The notes beneath the pieces are model-generated. The model made no database searches, was not told the origin of the DNA, and saw only the letters and a list, made by a program, of their open reading frames with translations. 64,000 nt of DNA from Candidatus Poribacteria bacterium (lineage in GTDB: Bacteria; Poribacteria; WGA-4E; WGA-3G): contig JAJDUH010000013.1 in NCBI GenBank assembly GCA_022826805.1, positions 42,844-106,843 on the forward strand. Reading direction: 5' to 3'. The position numbers and the translations under genes are program-made. Positions 36,163 through 43,861 of this stretch are shown in pieces. How positions within the stretch are numbered: position 1 is the stretch's first letter; each line of letters starts with the position of its first letter.

Positions 36163-37569
36163 ATGGAACAGCCAAGACCCAACGAACTCAAGGCGCTCTT
36201 TCACATGCTCGAGCATACCGCAAAGATTGCAGAGGACGCAGTACTGACAGGCACCTTCAGTGGTGGTGAAAAGCGATGTGTGTCCCAATTCAATAACGTC
36301 CTCAAGCGTCTGAGCGACATGAACGCCGTGCCTGATGGACTTTTTGATGAACTCCATGCCGAAGCATCTTTTAGTCAAATCGGGATAGCCTGCCATCAAC
36401 TCGCTGCATACCTCAACGATGAATTGGACACCACTGCGGATTTCAAGGGGTGGTTCACCAGCTTTTTCGGAAGCAGGTTCATGGAAAACCTAACGGAAGA
36501 AGTTGCGGATAAGCCTTTCGGCGACTTGATTCGAAAGGCGGTGCCAGAATTCTTAACCGAAAGCACGTTGGAAGACATAACCGAGGTCTTTCCTGTCGCA
36601 TCCGGTGGAAGATTAATCGTCAATGCCGACTTCGGGGCAATTGACGTGCAAAGCGCAGAAAGCGACACCGTTTCTGTGCGTGTGCAACGCGCCGCCCAGT
36701 TGAAAGCCGATCGCCGTGCATCGGAAATTCTCAAGAATTTCGACGTGCAGCTGACACGCGAAGCGTCCGACGTTAAGATTGAGGCAAAATTCAAGGGGCC
36801 TCAAAGGCAGTGGCAAAAGTCCAAAGGGCGCTTAGACATTCGGTTTGACATCGTTGTCCCGCGACACTACTCCCTCGATTTGAAAACATCGGGTGAAGAT
36901 ATTTCTGCTGCAGATATAACTGGAGATGTCAACGCCAAAACAAGCGGTGGTGGACTCCGTTTTCAAAATATAACCGGACGTATTGATGGAAAAACTTCAG
37001 GTGGAAACATTGATATCAAAGCGTTCAATGGCGACACCATTCTGAAAACAAGCGGTGGGAATATAACCCTTGAGACCGGAACCGGCGATGTCAAAGCCAA
37101 AACCTCCGGCGGAAACCTTCAATTTACCGATGTCACGGGTGCCGTCAATGGACAAACCTCCGGCGGCAGTATTACCATGCGTGGCTCCAGTGGTGGCGCA
37201 GAAATGAAGACAGCCGGCGGCAGTATAGAGGTAGAAAACGATGGACCCATCCTTGCGAAGACAACAGGGGGTTCCATCCGTTGCCAACTTCAAAAGGCGT
37301 CTACAAGTCAGAACCTACTGTTAGATTTGGAGACAATGGGTGGTGGTATAAATGTCTCCGTCGTTCCAGATATTGCCGCCACAGTCGAAGCGAAAGTACT
37401 CGGTGGCGCAGTTACGACAGAATTGCCGGTGACAGTCGAGGGCGGTCCTGTCAGACCCGACCAATTGCAAGGAACTATCAACGGCGGCGGTCCACTCCTG
37501 AAACTTTTCTCTGTTGGCGGAAATATCATCCTGAGAAAGATAGAAGACGGTAATGACACAGAAGCATAG
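36163..37569 (+). CDS. DUF4097-type beta-repeat protein
   Basis: 468 aa from ATG at 36163 (AGGTGG upstream; an in-frame GTG at 36154 is less likely). Residues 1-130 are helical. Then a right-handed beta-solenoid built of about seven short repeats such as DVNAKTSGGGLRFQNITGR, DGKTSGGNIDIKAFNGD and DVKAKTSGGNLQFTDVTGA. This is the DUF4097/adhesin-like family. There is no signal peptide or membrane segment, so it is predicted cytoplasmic, which is odd for a solenoid of this kind. Confidence 0.85.
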   Translation: MEQPRPNELKALFHMLEHTAKIAEDAVLTGTFSGGEKRCVSQFNNVLKRLSDMNAVPDGLFDELHAEASFSQIGIACHQLAAYLNDELDTTADFKGWFTSFFGSRFMENLTEEVADKPFGDLIRKAVPEFLTESTLEDITEVFPVASGGRLIVNADFGAIDVQSAESDTVSVRVQRAAQLKADRRASEILKNFDVQLTREASDVKIEAKFKGPQRQWQKSKGRLDIRFDIVVPRHYSLDLKTSGEDISAADITGDVNAKTSGGGLRFQNITGRIDGKTSGGNIDIKAFNGDTILKTSGGNITLETGTGDVKAKTSGGNLQFTDVTGAVNGQTSGGSITMRGSSGGAEMKTAGGSIEVENDGPILAKTTGGSIRCQLQKASTSQNLLLDLETMGGGINVSVVPDIAATVEAKVLGGAVTTELPVTVEGGPVRPDQLQGTINGGGPLLKLFSVGGNIILRKIEDGNDTEA

Positions 37570-37587
37570 CATGTTCGGAAATAATCT

Positions 37588-37762
37588 TATAGTAAAATCC
37601 GAAAATATGTTTACACTTGTAGCATAAACTTTCTCGGTGGATAAAACTTCTAAATTCCCCCTTGATAAGGGCGGGGAATGCCATAAGGCATTCATACCGT
37701 TGATTCGTTAGGAGGGTTAAGTGTGCATCTATAATGCCAAAGTAATTCTAAAATCTACCATA
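37588..37762. mobile_element. MITE-like element with TATAGTA-type ends, copy 3
   Basis: Left TATAGTAAAATCCGAAAATA; right complement TATGGTAGATTTTAGAATTA, identical to the right end of copy 1. Core CCCCCTTGATAAGGGCGGGG with hairpin GAATGCC/GGCATTC. It ends 3 bp before the next start codon. Confidence 0.8.
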
Positions 37763-37765
37763 GTT

Positions 37766-38134
37766 ATGCTCGGAAACAGGCGTAACGAATTGATACTAAC
37801 TGGACTGCTCGTATGGCTCATCGTCAGTGCAGGCACTTTTACTGTGCTTCTGCTCCCCATTGTCGTACCGCAACACCAGTTAGCGCAGTTCATTCCTGAG
37901 TGCGTCTGGCAAACACGATTTCAGAAACCGTGTGCTTTCTGCGGAATGACAACCGCATTCTATGCCATCTCACACGGAGACTTCACCGGAGCATATCGCT
38001 TGAACCCGCTAAGTCTCTATATCTATTCTCTATTTGTCCTCAATACGTTCTGTGCAGTAATTACCTTAAAACACACCACACATTTTGTTAAAAATCTGGG
38101 AACGGTGTTCCGCAGTAATAACGCTTTATCATAG
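37766..38134 (+). CDS. DUF2752 membrane protein
   Basis: 122 aa from ATG at 37766; a longer frame runs back into the MITE and is not believed. Two or three helices (ELILTGLLVWLIVSAGTFTV, LYIYSLFVLNTFCAVIT) flank the conserved CAFCGMTTAFYAISHGDFTG, the DUF2752 signature. Function unknown. No ribosome site survives because the MITE end lies directly upstream. Confidence 0.82.
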   Translation: MLGNRRNELILTGLLVWLIVSAGTFTVLLLPIVVPQHQLAQFIPECVWQTRFQKPCAFCGMTTAFYAISHGDFTGAYRLNPLSLYIYSLFVLNTFCAVITLKHTTHFVKNLGTVFRSNNALS

Positions 38135-38147
38135 TTTGGAGATAAAA

Positions 38148-38399
38148 ATGAGTATACTATCAATCCTCAGTTTAGTTTGGGGAATATTGGCTATTCTTGG
38201 GATGGTCGTCGGTTTTATTCCGTGTTTCGGTTCACTCAATTACCTTAACATTCCGTTCGCCGTCTGTGGACTACTTTTCAGTGTTCTTGCCATCGTCTTA
38301 TCATCAAGCAAAGAATATGCGATTGCAGGATGTGTGCTTTGCGCCGTAGCCATCTTCTTAGGTGCTATCCGGTTGGTTTTAGGTTTTGGTATTTTTTAA
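38148..38399 (+). CDS. Small three-helix membrane protein
   Basis: 83 aa from ATG at 38148, 5-6 nt after TTGGAGA. Helices: LSLVWGILAILGMVVGFIP, IPFAVCGLLFSVLAIVL and IAGCVLCAVAIFLGAIRLVL. Layout resembles DUF4190-like proteins. Lies 13 bp after the DUF2752 gene and 22 bp before the TIR-like gene, so it may be cotranscribed with either. Function unknown. Confidence 0.7.
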   Translation: MSILSILSLVWGILAILGMVVGFIPCFGSLNYLNIPFAVCGLLFSVLAIVLSSSKEYAIAGCVLCAVAIFLGAIRLVLGFGIF

Positions 38400-38421
38400 T
38401 TTTGAATAGGAGAAATGTAAC

Positions 38422-38814
38422 ATGGCAAAGATCAAGGTTTTTCTAAGTTTTGAGTTTGAGAGGGATCGAGGGCATTATCGCAGTTTCCGTGAGGAAGTCA
38501 AGCGCGGCAACTCCTGCCATGAAATTGAAGATAATTCACTAAACGAACCCTATAAATTACATGATGATGAGTGGGTGAGGAAAGCACGCGAGAAGATTTC
38601 TGGCTCAGACATCGTAATTGTCGTTATAGGGGAAGACACACATAACGCCCCTGGTGTCAGAGAGGAAATTAAAATCACAAAACAGCAGCATAAACCGATC
38701 TTTCAGATTCGTCCGAAAAACAGTACAGGCGGTCTTGTCCGCAGGGCAGGTGAGGAGGTTCCGTGGAAGTGGAAAAAAATTGACGCGAAAATCTCTGAGT
38801 ACTTGAAGAAATAG
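38422..38814 (+). CDS. TIR-like (MTH538/DUF1863, ThsB-type) protein
   Basis: 130 aa single domain. IKVFLSFEFERDRGHYRSF, DDEWVRKAREKISGSDIVIV, VIGEDTHNAPGVREEIKITK and KPIFQIRPKN follow the MTH538-type TIR fold, with the VREEI glutamate where the family has a catalytic acidic residue. Family members act as NAD-derived signal makers or NADases in phage defence (Thoeris ThsB). AGGAG precedes the ATG. It is convergent with a small membrane protein often expected as a partner. No ThsA (SIR2/SLOG) gene is seen here. Confidence 0.82.
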   Translation: MAKIKVFLSFEFERDRGHYRSFREEVKRGNSCHEIEDNSLNEPYKLHDDEWVRKAREKISGSDIVIVVIGEDTHNAPGVREEIKITKQQHKPIFQIRPKNSTGGLVRRAGEEVPWKWKKIDAKISEYLKK

Positions 38815-38826
38815 AAGGAACGTGCG

Positions 38827-38863
38827 GGTGTAGGGTCGCGGACGCGTATCGTTATCCTACACC
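38827..38863. terminator. Palindrome between convergent TIR-like and membrane-protein genes
   Basis: GGTGTAGG (38827-38834) and CCTACACC (38856-38863) are exact complements with a 21-nt loop. The right arm lies in the last codons of the minus-strand gene. May act as a bidirectional terminator. Confidence 0.4.
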
Positions 38864-39265
38864 TTGTCCTTTCCAGTGCCAAATCAGGACTATAGCAATA
38901 ACAAGTAGGATTGTGAGATAGAAAAACAGGAGTGTCTTTGAAAAGATGGCTTTAAGCCAATCTCCACTCTGCTTAAAAGGGACAGTGTTCATAGAGAAGT
39001 CTATTTCGTCTTCATCCGTTTTTCTAACAATATCGTATAACCGCCGGAAAAGCCCTTCTTGCCTGAGATAAAAACCGTCTAACATCCAAAAAGAAACGGT
39101 AGGAATCGCGGCTAACCAAACATACATAGATTTGGAATCCTTTGTAGCAAACCCCAGCACAGCAGCGACGAAGATAACCGTCCATCCTTTCAAGAAAAAG
39201 GAACTATTCGCCAACCGATTAATGACATTTTGGATCAGTTCTAAATGCTTTAATTTTTTTTCCAT
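38852..39265 (-). CDS. Small membrane protein next to the TIR-like gene (putative effector)
   Basis: 137 aa. Helices at about 24-42 (FLKGWTVIFVAAVLGFAT), 47-63 (YVWLAAIPTVSFWMLDGF) and 112-131 (TLLFFYLTILLVIAIVLIWH). The N-terminal sequence LELIQNVINRLANSSFFLKG and the loop FYLRQEGLFRRLYD resemble membrane proteins that neighbour TIR-like or nucleotide-signalling defence genes. By inference it could be the membrane effector of that pair. Start context has no strong ribosome site. Confidence 0.7.
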   Translation of the reverse strand: MEKKLKHLELIQNVINRLANSSFFLKGWTVIFVAAVLGFATKDSKSMYVWLAAIPTVSFWMLDGFYLRQEGLFRRLYDIVRKTDEDEIDFSMNTVPFKQSGDWLKAIFSKTLLFFYLTILLVIAIVLIWHWKGQGVG

Positions 39266-39602
39266 TGGAGCATCGTCACTCGCGCAGCAAGTACCTGCCG
39301 TATGCGTCTCCTAAATTTTGACGGAATTCCTATGCTTTAGATTTGTTGGGCAAGTATACTACATTAGAACCGGAATGTCAGGAAAAATGGACGGTGTGAA
39401 TAGGACTATTCCGCACTTGTTTTTTTTACTGACCAGGACTTACGCAAACTGGGCAGATACCGGACATTTGGACGCAAAAAAGTGGTATTTTCCATATTTT
39501 TAACCCCCTAAAAAATCAACGATATGAATGCCTTATGGCATTCTCCGCCCCTTATCAGGAGGCTTTAAGAAGCAGGGCGTAAGTCCTATTGGCTTAACTT
39601 AA
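39266..39602. other. Intergenic, 337 bp, containing a MITE-like element
   Basis: Apart from the element at 39434-39588 it is AT-rich sequence with no supported gene. Confidence 0.5.
39434..39588. mobile_element. MITE-like element with TAGGACTTACGC-type ends, copy 2
   Basis: Left CAGGACTTACGCAAA; right GGGCGTAAGTCCTA. The shared core is present in inverted orientation (GAATGCC/GGCATTC hairpin, 39505-39565). 155 bp, ends just before the next gene's stop. Confidence 0.75.
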
Positions 39603-40196
39603 TCAATAAGCCTTTTTGAAAAACAAAGCAGCCAAAATGAAAAATAATAATGTTGGAACTGCAACCACAAACATGCGAGACCAGTCATTCCAAATTTGAT
39701 TGAAATGCTTGAATAATTCCCCGAAGTTGGAGACTGAAATGAGTCGAGGCGCTGATTCTTCAAATAGTTGCTTTTCAGTCATTTTTCGCTTTTCACCACC
39801 AAAATTAACTGTAACTTCTGCATCGCTAGGACAGAAGGTATTTTCAGGATATTTAGAAAGATGGTGCAGAATACATTCAGCTTTTTTTAGATAAAAATTT
39901 CTTCGCCATGCGTCATTTGCCATTGCTACAGCAACCCCAATTTGCCACATAAAGTAAGCAATGTGTATACCTAGTGAAAGTAGGGATAGCCCAAGAATTT
40001 GCCATAGTCCAACGGATATTGATGTTGCTTTTATAATTTGGTAAAAAGCTAAGATAAGTAGCGTCATATACGAGATAAAAATTCTAAATTCAACGGTTCT
40101 CCTGTCATCATGCCTCTTTGCGCCGAATTCAGCAAGATCCAACATACTTTGTAAGTTCTCTTTATCTTTTTCAAAGTTCCCTTTGTTGTTCATCAT
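39603..40196 (-). CDS. Membrane protein of the defence island, unknown family
   Basis: 197 aa, distinctly AT-rich. A charged N-terminus (NFEKDKENLQSMLDLAEFG) is followed by helices at about 40-60 (ISYMTLLILAFYQIIKA), 68-90 (ILGLSLLSLGIHIAYFMWQI) and 172-193 (MFVVAVPTLLFFILAALFF). The middle is soluble. AAAGG precedes MM; either ATG could start it. It lies 68 bp after Mod on the same strand. Layout is that of small-membrane effectors in conflict systems, but I do not recognise the family. Confidence 0.7.
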   Translation of the reverse strand: MMNNKGNFEKDKENLQSMLDLAEFGAKRHDDRRTVEFRIFISYMTLLILAFYQIIKATSISVGLWQILGLSLLSLGIHIAYFMWQIGVAVAMANDAWRRNFYLKKAECILHHLSKYPENTFCPSDAEVTVNFGGEKRKMTEKQLFEESAPRLISVSNFGELFKHFNQIWNDWSRMFVVAVPTLLFFILAALFFKKAY

Positions 40197-40264
40197 TTAC
40201 CTTTCAGTGTGTCTCTTCGTAACGGAGAAACCACCCTATAGATACCTGTCCAAATAATTCAGCA

Positions 40265-42004
40265 TCATCCCGTAACAACCGTTTCCTCTCCGAGCATATC
40301 AATAATCTTCACCGCAACGTGGGCATCAGGACGCGGGAGTGATACTGTGTATTTTCCGTCAATAAAATCGTTTTTTTTCTCAGGAACATCGCTTTCAACG
40401 ATTGTGAAATGTTCACCTATGTGGTCGGTGTCTATCAAAACACAATCAATCTGTGCGCGGAAATCGTCAATGTGCTCGTCAAAGACGGTCCGGTCTATGT
40501 CCATGCGTGCTAAAATAGTCGGACTGATGTACTCCGTAATGGTAATTTTGACACTTTCTTCTTCTCTCTCGAAATTCACTTCTGCTGAAGCAGGCTCAAA
40601 AGTAGTAACTCCTTCGCTTCCGATGTCACGCACAAAGATTTTGTTTACTGCGCGCCGCCTATTTTCCTCTTGGAGTTCTGCCTGAATCCCTCTATTGATA
40701 CCGTAGCAAAATACCGTGATGTTGCGGGACTCCTCCGGACGATTCTCAAGTTCGTCTTTAATTGTCTGAATATCTAACGGGGTGAGAGGTTTCGTGAGGT
40801 CAATAATTTTGACAAGCGTTCCGTCCAGAGTGCCATCAAAAAATGCCTCTTGTCTATCGGTTTGCACGCCATATTTTTTTATCACAATATCCGTTCGTTC
40901 CAAATGTGTACTGGCATTGTAGTTATTGACGCGATAATGGGCAATGCCGCGCTGCATATTGGGTAACTTTTGTAGTCTTTTTATCGTTGTCTGGATGGCA
41001 CCTTTGTTGATATCAGCAGCGATCCAACGTCTGCCGAGTTTTTCGGCTACGGCAGCGGTAGTACCGCTCCCGACAAAGCAGTCAAGGACAATGGAATCTT
41101 CGTTACTTGAGGCTTTGATGATACGTTCTAATAGTGCTTCGGGTTTTTGGGTGGGGTATCCTATACGTTCATTATCTTTTCCTTGTATTGTAAGTTCCTT
41201 TTCTGTCCATAGGTTTCCAATAGCGACTCCAGGATTAGAGTCAAGGTAAACTCTTTTTACAGTCCCTTGTAAATATTTACGACCACGAGGTATTGCATAA
41301 CGCCGTCCGTTTTCGTCGATGTGCTTATATTCAGATTGGATGGTTTGTTTTGATAATGGACGAAATATACCATTGAAAATATATTTGTCGGTGACAGAGT
41401 AAAAAAATATTGTGTCATTTTCAGTTGTAAATTTTAATTTCGCTGTATTTTTGTGTCCGCCATACTTTCTCCAAATAATCTCATTCCGGAACAAATCTTT
41501 ACCGAAAATTTCATCCATAATCAACTTCAAGTAATGACTCATAGTAGAGTCGCAATGCAAATAGATAGACCCTTTATCCGATAGCAGCTCGCGCATCAAG
41601 ATGAGTCGTTCATACATGAATTGCAGATAAGTATCATTCACCCAGATGTCGGTGTATTGTATCTGTTCGGCGACAGTGTGTCCTTCTGCCTCAAGTTTCT
41701 CCCTTTTACCGCGTAATGCTACCTCCCGCACATAATCAGCACCGCTGGCAAACGGTGGATCAATGCAGATAAGATCAATTTTACCACGGAACCCCTGCAC
41801 AAGCAGCGTAGAGAGAATTTCCTTGTTATCACCGTGAAAGACGAAATTAGGACCGTTCTTGAATTTATCATAAATCGGTTCTTTTTCTGGGTTTTCGACG
41901 TTGTAAGTTTCGACGAGCTGCGCGGGGTAGTGGTTCACCGTATCAATTGGACGCTTGCCGACCCAGTGCAGCATCGGTCTGCCTTTAACTGGTTTTATCT
42001 TCAT
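40265..42004 (-). CDS. Type III-like DNA methyltransferase (Mod)
   Basis: 579 aa. Catalytic motif IV DPPF (D82-F85) precedes the AdoMet motif DCFVGSGTTAA (F310, G312, G314), the order of beta-class adenine-N6/cytosine-N4 enzymes such as Mod. RIGYPTQKPEALLERII is typical. The region between (about 90-290) should hold target recognition. The C-terminal 230 residues are an extra domain that probably contacts Res. GGAG in the antitoxin's last codons is the ribosome site, and its start is 1 nt after the antitoxin stop. Methylates host DNA to protect it from Res. Confidence 0.92.
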   Translation of the reverse strand: MKIKPVKGRPMLHWVGKRPIDTVNHYPAQLVETYNVENPEKEPIYDKFKNGPNFVFHGDNKEILSTLLVQGFRGKIDLICIDPPFASGADYVREVALRGKREKLEAEGHTVAEQIQYTDIWVNDTYLQFMYERLILMRELLSDKGSIYLHCDSTMSHYLKLIMDEIFGKDLFRNEIIWRKYGGHKNTAKLKFTTENDTIFFYSVTDKYIFNGIFRPLSKQTIQSEYKHIDENGRRYAIPRGRKYLQGTVKRVYLDSNPGVAIGNLWTEKELTIQGKDNERIGYPTQKPEALLERIIKASSNEDSIVLDCFVGSGTTAAVAEKLGRRWIAADINKGAIQTTIKRLQKLPNMQRGIAHYRVNNYNASTHLERTDIVIKKYGVQTDRQEAFFDGTLDGTLVKIIDLTKPLTPLDIQTIKDELENRPEESRNITVFCYGINRGIQAELQEENRRRAVNKIFVRDIGSEGVTTFEPASAEVNFEREEESVKITITEYISPTILARMDIDRTVFDEHIDDFRAQIDCVLIDTDHIGEHFTIVESDVPEKKNDFIDGKYTVSLPRPDAHVAVKIIDMLGEETVVTG

Positions 42005-42005
42005 A

Positions 42006-42362
42006 TTATTTCTCCATACCTATAGAATCCTTATCAATAACGGCAGACTTTGAATGGAAGGAATCTTTTAACGTGGAGAGAATATCCAACACTTTATCCA
42101 ATTGCAGCGAATCCTCAGGCTGCAGCAGATTGGTAAGCACCTGCGGGCTGAGTTTTGTCCACTTGGCAAGATTTTCAATCCCACCTTGTGCTTGAGCGAC
42201 ATTTTTAATGACGAGCAATATTATTTCAATGTCGCCATCTACATCAAAATCTCGGATCGCTGCATCCAGATAATCTTTTGCAAACTCAGGTTCAGCAAGG
42301 TCTTTTAGCAGAAAGTCTTTAAAAGGGATGGTGCACTGTTGGAGTTTCGCGTCTATATTCAT
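42006..42362 (-). CDS. HTH antitoxin of addiction-module antidote type
   Basis: 118 aa from ATG at 42362, which overlaps the toxin stop as ATGA; AAGGAG lies 8 nt upstream inside the toxin gene. KDYLDAAIRDFDVDGDIEII, VAQAQGGIENLAKWTKLSPQ and VLTNLLQPEDSLQLDKVLDI match HigA-like antidote proteins that pair with RelE/HigB toxins. Binds and neutralises the toxin and probably represses the promoter at 42713-42741. Its stop is one base before the Mod start, so Mod translation should depend on it. Confidence 0.9.
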   Translation of the reverse strand: MNIDAKLQQCTIPFKDFLLKDLAEPEFAKDYLDAAIRDFDVDGDIEIILLVIKNVAQAQGGIENLAKWTKLSPQVLTNLLQPEDSLQLDKVLDILSTLKDSFHSKSAVIDKDSIGMEK

Positions 42363-42706
42363 TGAGACTGCTCCTTGATTTCTTGCAGAAAGTCGTTCCA
42401 ATAATTTCGTGCTCTGGTGATGTCCCTTGGCTGGGTGCCTTTTGTCCCACCACAAAGCAGAATAACAACGGTATTTTGAAAACTGCCGAAGTAGACTCGG
42501 TATCCGGGACCATAGTGGATTCTCAATTCATATAAATCCTGATGCAATCGCTTGAAATCACCGAAGTTCCCCGTTTCCAAACGGGTAAGTCTGGTAGAGA
42601 TGGCTGCCTTCAATTTTTCATCTTTAATCCGTGAGTACCATTGTCGGTACGGACTACGGCCGCCTGACGAGGTATAGGTAAGTATTTCTCTGGGACGAAT
42701 TTGCAT
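42359..42706 (-). CDS. RelE/HigB-like toxin (addiction-module killer type)
   Basis: 115 aa. SGGRSPYRQWYSRIKDEKLK, RLTRLETGNFGDFKRLHQDL, YELRIHYGPGYRVYFGSFQ and VVILLCGGTKGTQPRDITRA are the conserved blocks of the RelE-superfamily killer proteins paired with HTH antidotes; the RIHYGPGYRVYF strand carries the probable RNase residues. Expected to cleave mRNA on ribosomes. A promoter at 42713-42741 places the predicted transcript start on or next to the ATG, so the message may be leaderless; no ribosome site is seen. Confidence 0.92.
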   Translation of the reverse strand: MQIRPREILTYTSSGGRSPYRQWYSRIKDEKLKAAISTRLTRLETGNFGDFKRLHQDLYELRIHYGPGYRVYFGSFQNTVVILLCGGTKGTQPRDITRARNYWNDFLQEIKEQSQ

Positions 42707-42712
42707 GTGTTA

Positions 42713-42741
42713 AGTATAAGGCATTATTAGCAAATAGTCAA
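42713..42741 (-). promoter_or_regulatory. Sigma-70 promoter of the toxin-antitoxin-mod unit
   Basis: TTGACT (42741-42736), exactly 17 bp, TATACT (42718-42713). Transcription should begin 6-8 nt further, at 42707-42705, while the toxin ATG is 42706-42704. Confidence 0.7.
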
Positions 42742-42865
42742 CCTTTTCGGGTGTGTAAATATTTCGTCAATTCTGAATCCCAAATTTTTTCGCGGATTAC
42801 ACGGATTACGCGGATTGTCTGGTTCCTATAAATGCAGTTTCATTAACGAATTTAGGACTCCGGGA

Positions 42866-43003
42866 TCAATTAAGTTGTTCTGAAATAGACTTGATGATTT
42901 TGCGTAAAGTGATGGAAAATTCACTCATTCTTCCATCTTTGTTGCGCCAAATTATCGCATAAATGGATCTTAGGATATTAGAGAGTACGAGATTTTGTTC
43001 CAT
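42866..43003 (-). CDS. Possible 45-aa small protein
   Basis: ATG at 43003 opens 45 codons (MEQNLVLSNILRSIYAIIWR start, ISEQLN end) directly after the 276-aa gene, same strand. No ribosome site. May be a chance frame or a truncated remnant. Confidence 0.25.
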   Translation of the reverse strand: MEQNLVLSNILRSIYAIIWRNKDGRMSEFSITLRKIIKSISEQLN

Positions 43004-43017
43004 TGAGAGTACACGTT

Positions 43018-43848
43018 TTATTTAAAGGTTTGCACAATCGTATCTATGTCTTCATTAGGAATCAGATCCAAATTCATAAGTTCAAAAATGTTTTTACCAA
43101 TTCCTTCGACAGTTTTCGTGTCTTTGTTCATAAGTCCTTGATATTTTGAATCTGTGCTATCGCCAACAAGTTGTGGACCTTTTGCATATAATTCGTAAAG
43201 CCGATACATAAAGCGATTGTCTCCATCTATATAGCCCCAGTTATAAAGATTAAAACAATCTTTAATAACAGAACGGAAAGTGAGTGTAAAATTCGCCTGT
43301 TCTAAATCAAGCACGCCATATTCATTGGCTTGTAGGGAGAGTTTCATTATACAAAGATGTCTATAGGTTAGTTCTTCAGCGATTTTTACGAACTGATGGG
43401 CGGTATGTACGTCAATCTGTGGGTTAAATACTATGTTTGAAAATAGATAGCTCATGTATTGGATTTTTCTTTCTTCTGGTTCTCTCTGAGCCTTCAATAT
43501 TACGCTTTCAAGAACCTCGTCAGCTGCGGATCTTCTAGTATGTATTTTATCGAAAAAACCATCATCACGGGGGTTTTCATTCGCTTCAAGGCGTTTTCGG
43601 ATATCAGCGGCTGCGTAGGCAAAAACAGCTCCAGCACGGATTTTCTCACGCGGACCAATCATTCGCTCCGAAATTTCAGTTCCAATTGTTCTAAAACCAA
43701 TTTCAAATGCCTTACCAAGACCACCGGCGACACCTGCTGTAATTGGATCTCCGCTGAGTGCCCCAGCGGCTGAGGCAGCAATGGCATTGCCAACAATCTC
43801 AATAGAATCGGTAATAAGTTGCAAGACAACGTCCTTGTTTTTAGCCAT
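43018..43848 (-). CDS. Unknown 276-aa protein inside the restriction operon
   Basis: AGGAAATTTGGG precedes the ATG, and the gene starts 13 nt after the Res stop. Residues 10-55 are Gly/Ala-rich and amphipathic (GNAIAASAAGALSGDPITAG, GVAGGLGKAFEIGFRT), possibly membrane-active or a helical hairpin. Residues 105-175 carry VLESVILKAQREPEERKIQY, MSYLFSNIVFNPQIDV and IAEELTYRHLCIMKL, a pattern I associate with uncharacterised proteins of defence neighbourhoods. The rest is helical. Not a known subunit of type III restriction systems. Role in the island is unknown. Confidence 0.8.
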   Translation of the reverse strand: MAKNKDVVLQLITDSIEIVGNAIAASAAGALSGDPITAGVAGGLGKAFEIGFRTIGTEISERMIGPREKIRAGAVFAYAAADIRKRLEANENPRDDGFFDKIHTRRSAADEVLESVILKAQREPEERKIQYMSYLFSNIVFNPQIDVHTAHQFVKIAEELTYRHLCIMKLSLQANEYGVLDLEQANFTLTFRSVIKDCFNLYNWGYIDGDNRFMYRLYELYAKGPQLVGDSTDSKYQGLMNKDTKTVEGIGKNIFELMNLDLIPNEDIDTIVQTFK

Positions 43849-43861
43849 CCCAAATTTCCTA

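Larger units (their letters stand above)
42707..43017. other. Intergenic, 311 bp, toxin promoter region and possible 45-codon ORF
   Basis: Contains the TA promoter (42713-42741), a short GCGGATTACACGGATTACG tandem (42792) and a weak small ORF (42866-43003). AT-rich. Confidence 0.5.

Noticed and set aside
42791..42815. CGCGGATTACACGGATTACG tandem as a regulatory array
   Set aside because: Only three GGATTA units; too short to distinguish from a chance microrepeat.
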